A DNA stretch of 17,078 nt from CAXSEF01 sp050920955 (lineage in GTDB: Bacteria > Pseudomonadota > Alphaproteobacteria > Acetobacterales > Acetobacteraceae), in assembly GCA_050920955.1 (NCBI GenBank), contig JBPBQS010000276.1, positions 1 through 17,078 of the forward strand, read 5' to 3'. Below the pieces are notes generated by a model that was given only the letters and a program-made list of their open reading frames with translations, did no database searches and was not told where the DNA came from. The position numbers were made by a program, and so were the translations under genes. Positions within the stretch are counted from its first letter, which is position 1. Each line of letters opens with the position of its first letter. Positions 15,698-17,078 of the stretch are shown in pieces.

Positions 15698-15838
15698 GCA
15701 GCAAGAAAGCAGTTCTTTCTTGAAAGAAAGAACCAAAGAACTTTCCCCGTCTGGCCCCGTGCCCCCCGCGTTCGGCAAAGAACCTCATGTGCAAAGTCTT
15801 TTTGCTTCTTTTTCTTCAGAAAAAGAAGGCCTTGCTGC
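15698..15838 (+). repeat. AT-rich multi-hairpin element R5 with the same ends as R1-R4
   Basis: It lies between lipB and the DUF445 gene, in striking base-composition contrast to its surroundings. The ends GCAGCAAG (15698-15705) and CTTGCTGC (15831-15838) are perfect 8-bp inverted repeats sharing the GCAAG/CTTGC core with R1-R4. Internal hairpins: GTTCTTTCTT/AAGAAAGAAC (15712-15733), GCAAA/TTTGC (15791-15805) and CTTCTTTTTCT/AGAAAAAGAAG (15805-15828, 11 bp). CAAAG recurs at several points in the linkers. As in R2 and R4, the last hairpin is followed by GGCCTT or a close variant. The GC-rich centre (about 15745-15775) has no clear stem. Confidence 0.8.
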
Positions 15839-15898
15839 CGCTTGCCTTCCCTTGCCCCCGCCTTCCCGCCCCCTGCCCGCGCGTGCTACCTCTTGCCG

Positions 15899-17078
15899 AT
15901 GTCCGCCCCTGACCCAGACACCGGCGCCCGTGCCCGCCTGCGCCGCGCCAAGGCCCTCGCGACCGGCCTGCTCGGCGCGACCGCCGGCCTGACGCTCGCC
16001 TCGTTCGCGCTGCCGCCGGGCTGGCCGGCCGAGCTGCTGCAGTCCGCGGCCAAGGCGGGCCTGGTGGGCGGGCTTGCGGACTGGTTCGCGGTGACGGCGC
16101 TGTTCCGCCACCCGATGGGCCTGCCGATCCCGCACACGGCGATCATCCCCGCGCAGAAGGCGCGCCTCGGGGCGGCGCTGGGCCGCTTCGTCGCCTCCCA
16201 CGTCGTGACCGAGGCGGAGGTCTCGCGCGCCCTGGCCCGCCTGGACGTCCCCGACCTGCTGCGCCGCTTCCTGTCGGACCCCGACACCATCCGCCCGCTC
16301 GCCCGCGCGCTGGCGTCGGCGGTCCCGGCGCTCCTCGTCTCCGTGGAGGACGGTCGCGCCGGCCGCGTCGCCGGGCGCATCGCGGGGCGGCTGCTCGGCG
16401 GGCCGGGCGGCAGCCGCGTGCTGGCGCGTGCCCTGCGCGGCCTGGTCGACGGCGGGCGGCACCAGGAGGTCCTCGCCTTCCTGCTGGAGCAGCTGCGCAC
16501 CACGCTGGCCTCGCGCCAGGACCAGCTCCGCGCGCTGATCGAGGACCGCGTGCGCGAGCAGGGCGGGCGCATGCTCGGCTGGGCGATCGGCGCGTCGGTC
16601 GCCACGCGCGTGCTCGCCTCGGTCTCGGCCGAGCTGGACAAGATCGACCCCGACAACTCCGAGATACGCGACGCCTTCGACGCCTGGATCCGCCACGAGA
16701 TCGGCCGCATGGAGGACGACCCGGAGCGCGCCGCCGACATCGGCCGCACGCTGCGCGACGTGGTCCGCCACGAGACCGTGCAGAACTGGGCCGGCGACGT
16801 CTGGCAGCGCCTGCGCCGCACCGCCGAGGCCGACGCCGCCCGGCCGCAGGGCCACATCGTCGGCGTGCTGGAGACCAGCCTCGCCCGGCTCGCCACGGCG
16901 CTCACCGAGGGCCCCGAGGCCGAGGCCCGCCTGCGGCGCGGCGCCGACACGCTGGTCGCCCGCCTGCTGCCGATGATGCAGGAGCGCCTCGCCGCGTTCA
17001 TCAGCAGCGTCGTCGCCAACTGGGACACCGCCACCCTGGTCGAGCGCATCGAGCTGCGCGTCGGGCCGGACCTGCAGT
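15899..17078 (+). CDS. DUF445 family membrane protein (YjiN-like), C-terminus cut by the window edge
   Basis: The frame is open from ATG 15899 to the right edge (393 codons). The product matches the DUF445/YjiN family: an N-terminal hydrophobic segment ATGLLGATAGLTLASFAL (about 21-38), the diagnostic KAGLVGGLADWFAVTALFRHP (about 53-73) with the following GLPIPHTAIIPAQKARLG, then a long Arg/Glu-rich helical region (about 90-390) with IEDRVREQGGRMLGW and ATLVERIELRVGPDLQ at the cut. In complete homologues the last part is a short stretch with another hydrophobic helix, so only some 30-40 residues are probably missing. It is likely anchored in the inner membrane with a large coiled or helical domain. 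Function of the family is unknown. There is no strong Shine-Dalgarno (a pyrimidine-rich CTCTTGCCG precedes ATG). Repeat R5 lies 60 nt upstream. Confidence 0.9.
   Translation, partial: MSAPDPDTGARARLRRAKALATGLLGATAGLTLASFALPPGWPAELLQSAAKAGLVGGLADWFAVTALFRHPMGLPIPHTAIIPAQKARLGAALGRFVASHVVTEAEVSRALARLDVPDLLRRFLSDPDTIRPLARALASAVPALLVSVEDGRAGRVAGRIAGRLLGGPGGSRVLARALRGLVDGGRHQEVLAFLLEQLRTTLASRQDQLRALIEDRVREQGGRMLGWAIGASVATRVLASVSAELDKIDPDNSEIRDAFDAWIRHEIGRMEDDPERAADIGRTLRDVVRHETVQNWAGDVWQRLRRTAEADAARPQGHIVGVLETSLARLATALTEGPEAEARLRRGADTLVARLLPMMQERLAAFISSVVANWDTATLVERIELRVGPDLQ

Overview
The window is very GC-rich DNA with tightly packed genes. Its gene content points to an alphaproteobacterium, probably of the Rhodospirillales/Acetobacteraceae kind: a ChpT-type phosphotransferase next to a DUF3553 gene, a MaeB-type malic enzyme fused to a phosphotransacetylase domain, and DctA. 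The taxon is inferred from gene families and composition, not from a marker gene. I support 16 protein genes (two cut by the window edges), one tRNA-Leu(GAG) and five structured intergenic repeats.

Layout, left to right. At 1-1375 a minus-strand cluster holds a 65-aa acidic protein, fdhD overlapping it, and an unidentified partial gene. At 1486-3925, divergent from it, lie a TrpD2/YbiB-like glycosyltransferase-family protein and the C4-dicarboxylate symporter dctA. At 4043-7213 a minus-strand run holds a DUF3553 protein, moaA, a DUF3830 protein and an M20-family allantoate/carbamoyl-amino-acid hydrolase. A chpT-like gene (7330-7989) diverges from it. A YdjM-like membrane protein (minus) and a family 2 glycosyltransferase (plus) follow. 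A minus-strand stretch then carries maeB, galU and a phosphomannomutase/phosphoglucomutase; the last two form a two-gene unit with a 2-nt gap and supply sugar nucleotides. Finally come tRNA-Leu (minus), lipB (plus) and a partial DUF445 membrane protein (plus).

Functions present: molybdoenzyme maturation (fdhD, moaA), use of C4 acids (dctA, maeB), ureide or carbamoyl-amino-acid breakdown (DUF3830 plus the M20 hydrolase), nucleotide-sugar supply (galU, pgm/pmm), lipoate attachment (lipB) and cell-cycle phosphorelay (chpT).

The most striking signal is not a gene. Four intergenic regions (3926-4046, 5770-5899, 7923-8053 reversed, 9638-9803) hold one 120-165 bp element made of four hairpins in fixed order, joined by conserved linkers and closed by inverted ends with a GCAAG/CTTGC core. 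Stem sequences differ between copies while pairing is kept. A fifth element (15698-15838) has the same ends but AT-rich stems. Element ends that face a gene 3' end lie within about 0-2 nt of the stop codon, and one copy has run into chpT and supplies its last ~21 codons. These elements could be terminators, RNA stability elements or miniature mobile elements; sequence alone does not decide.
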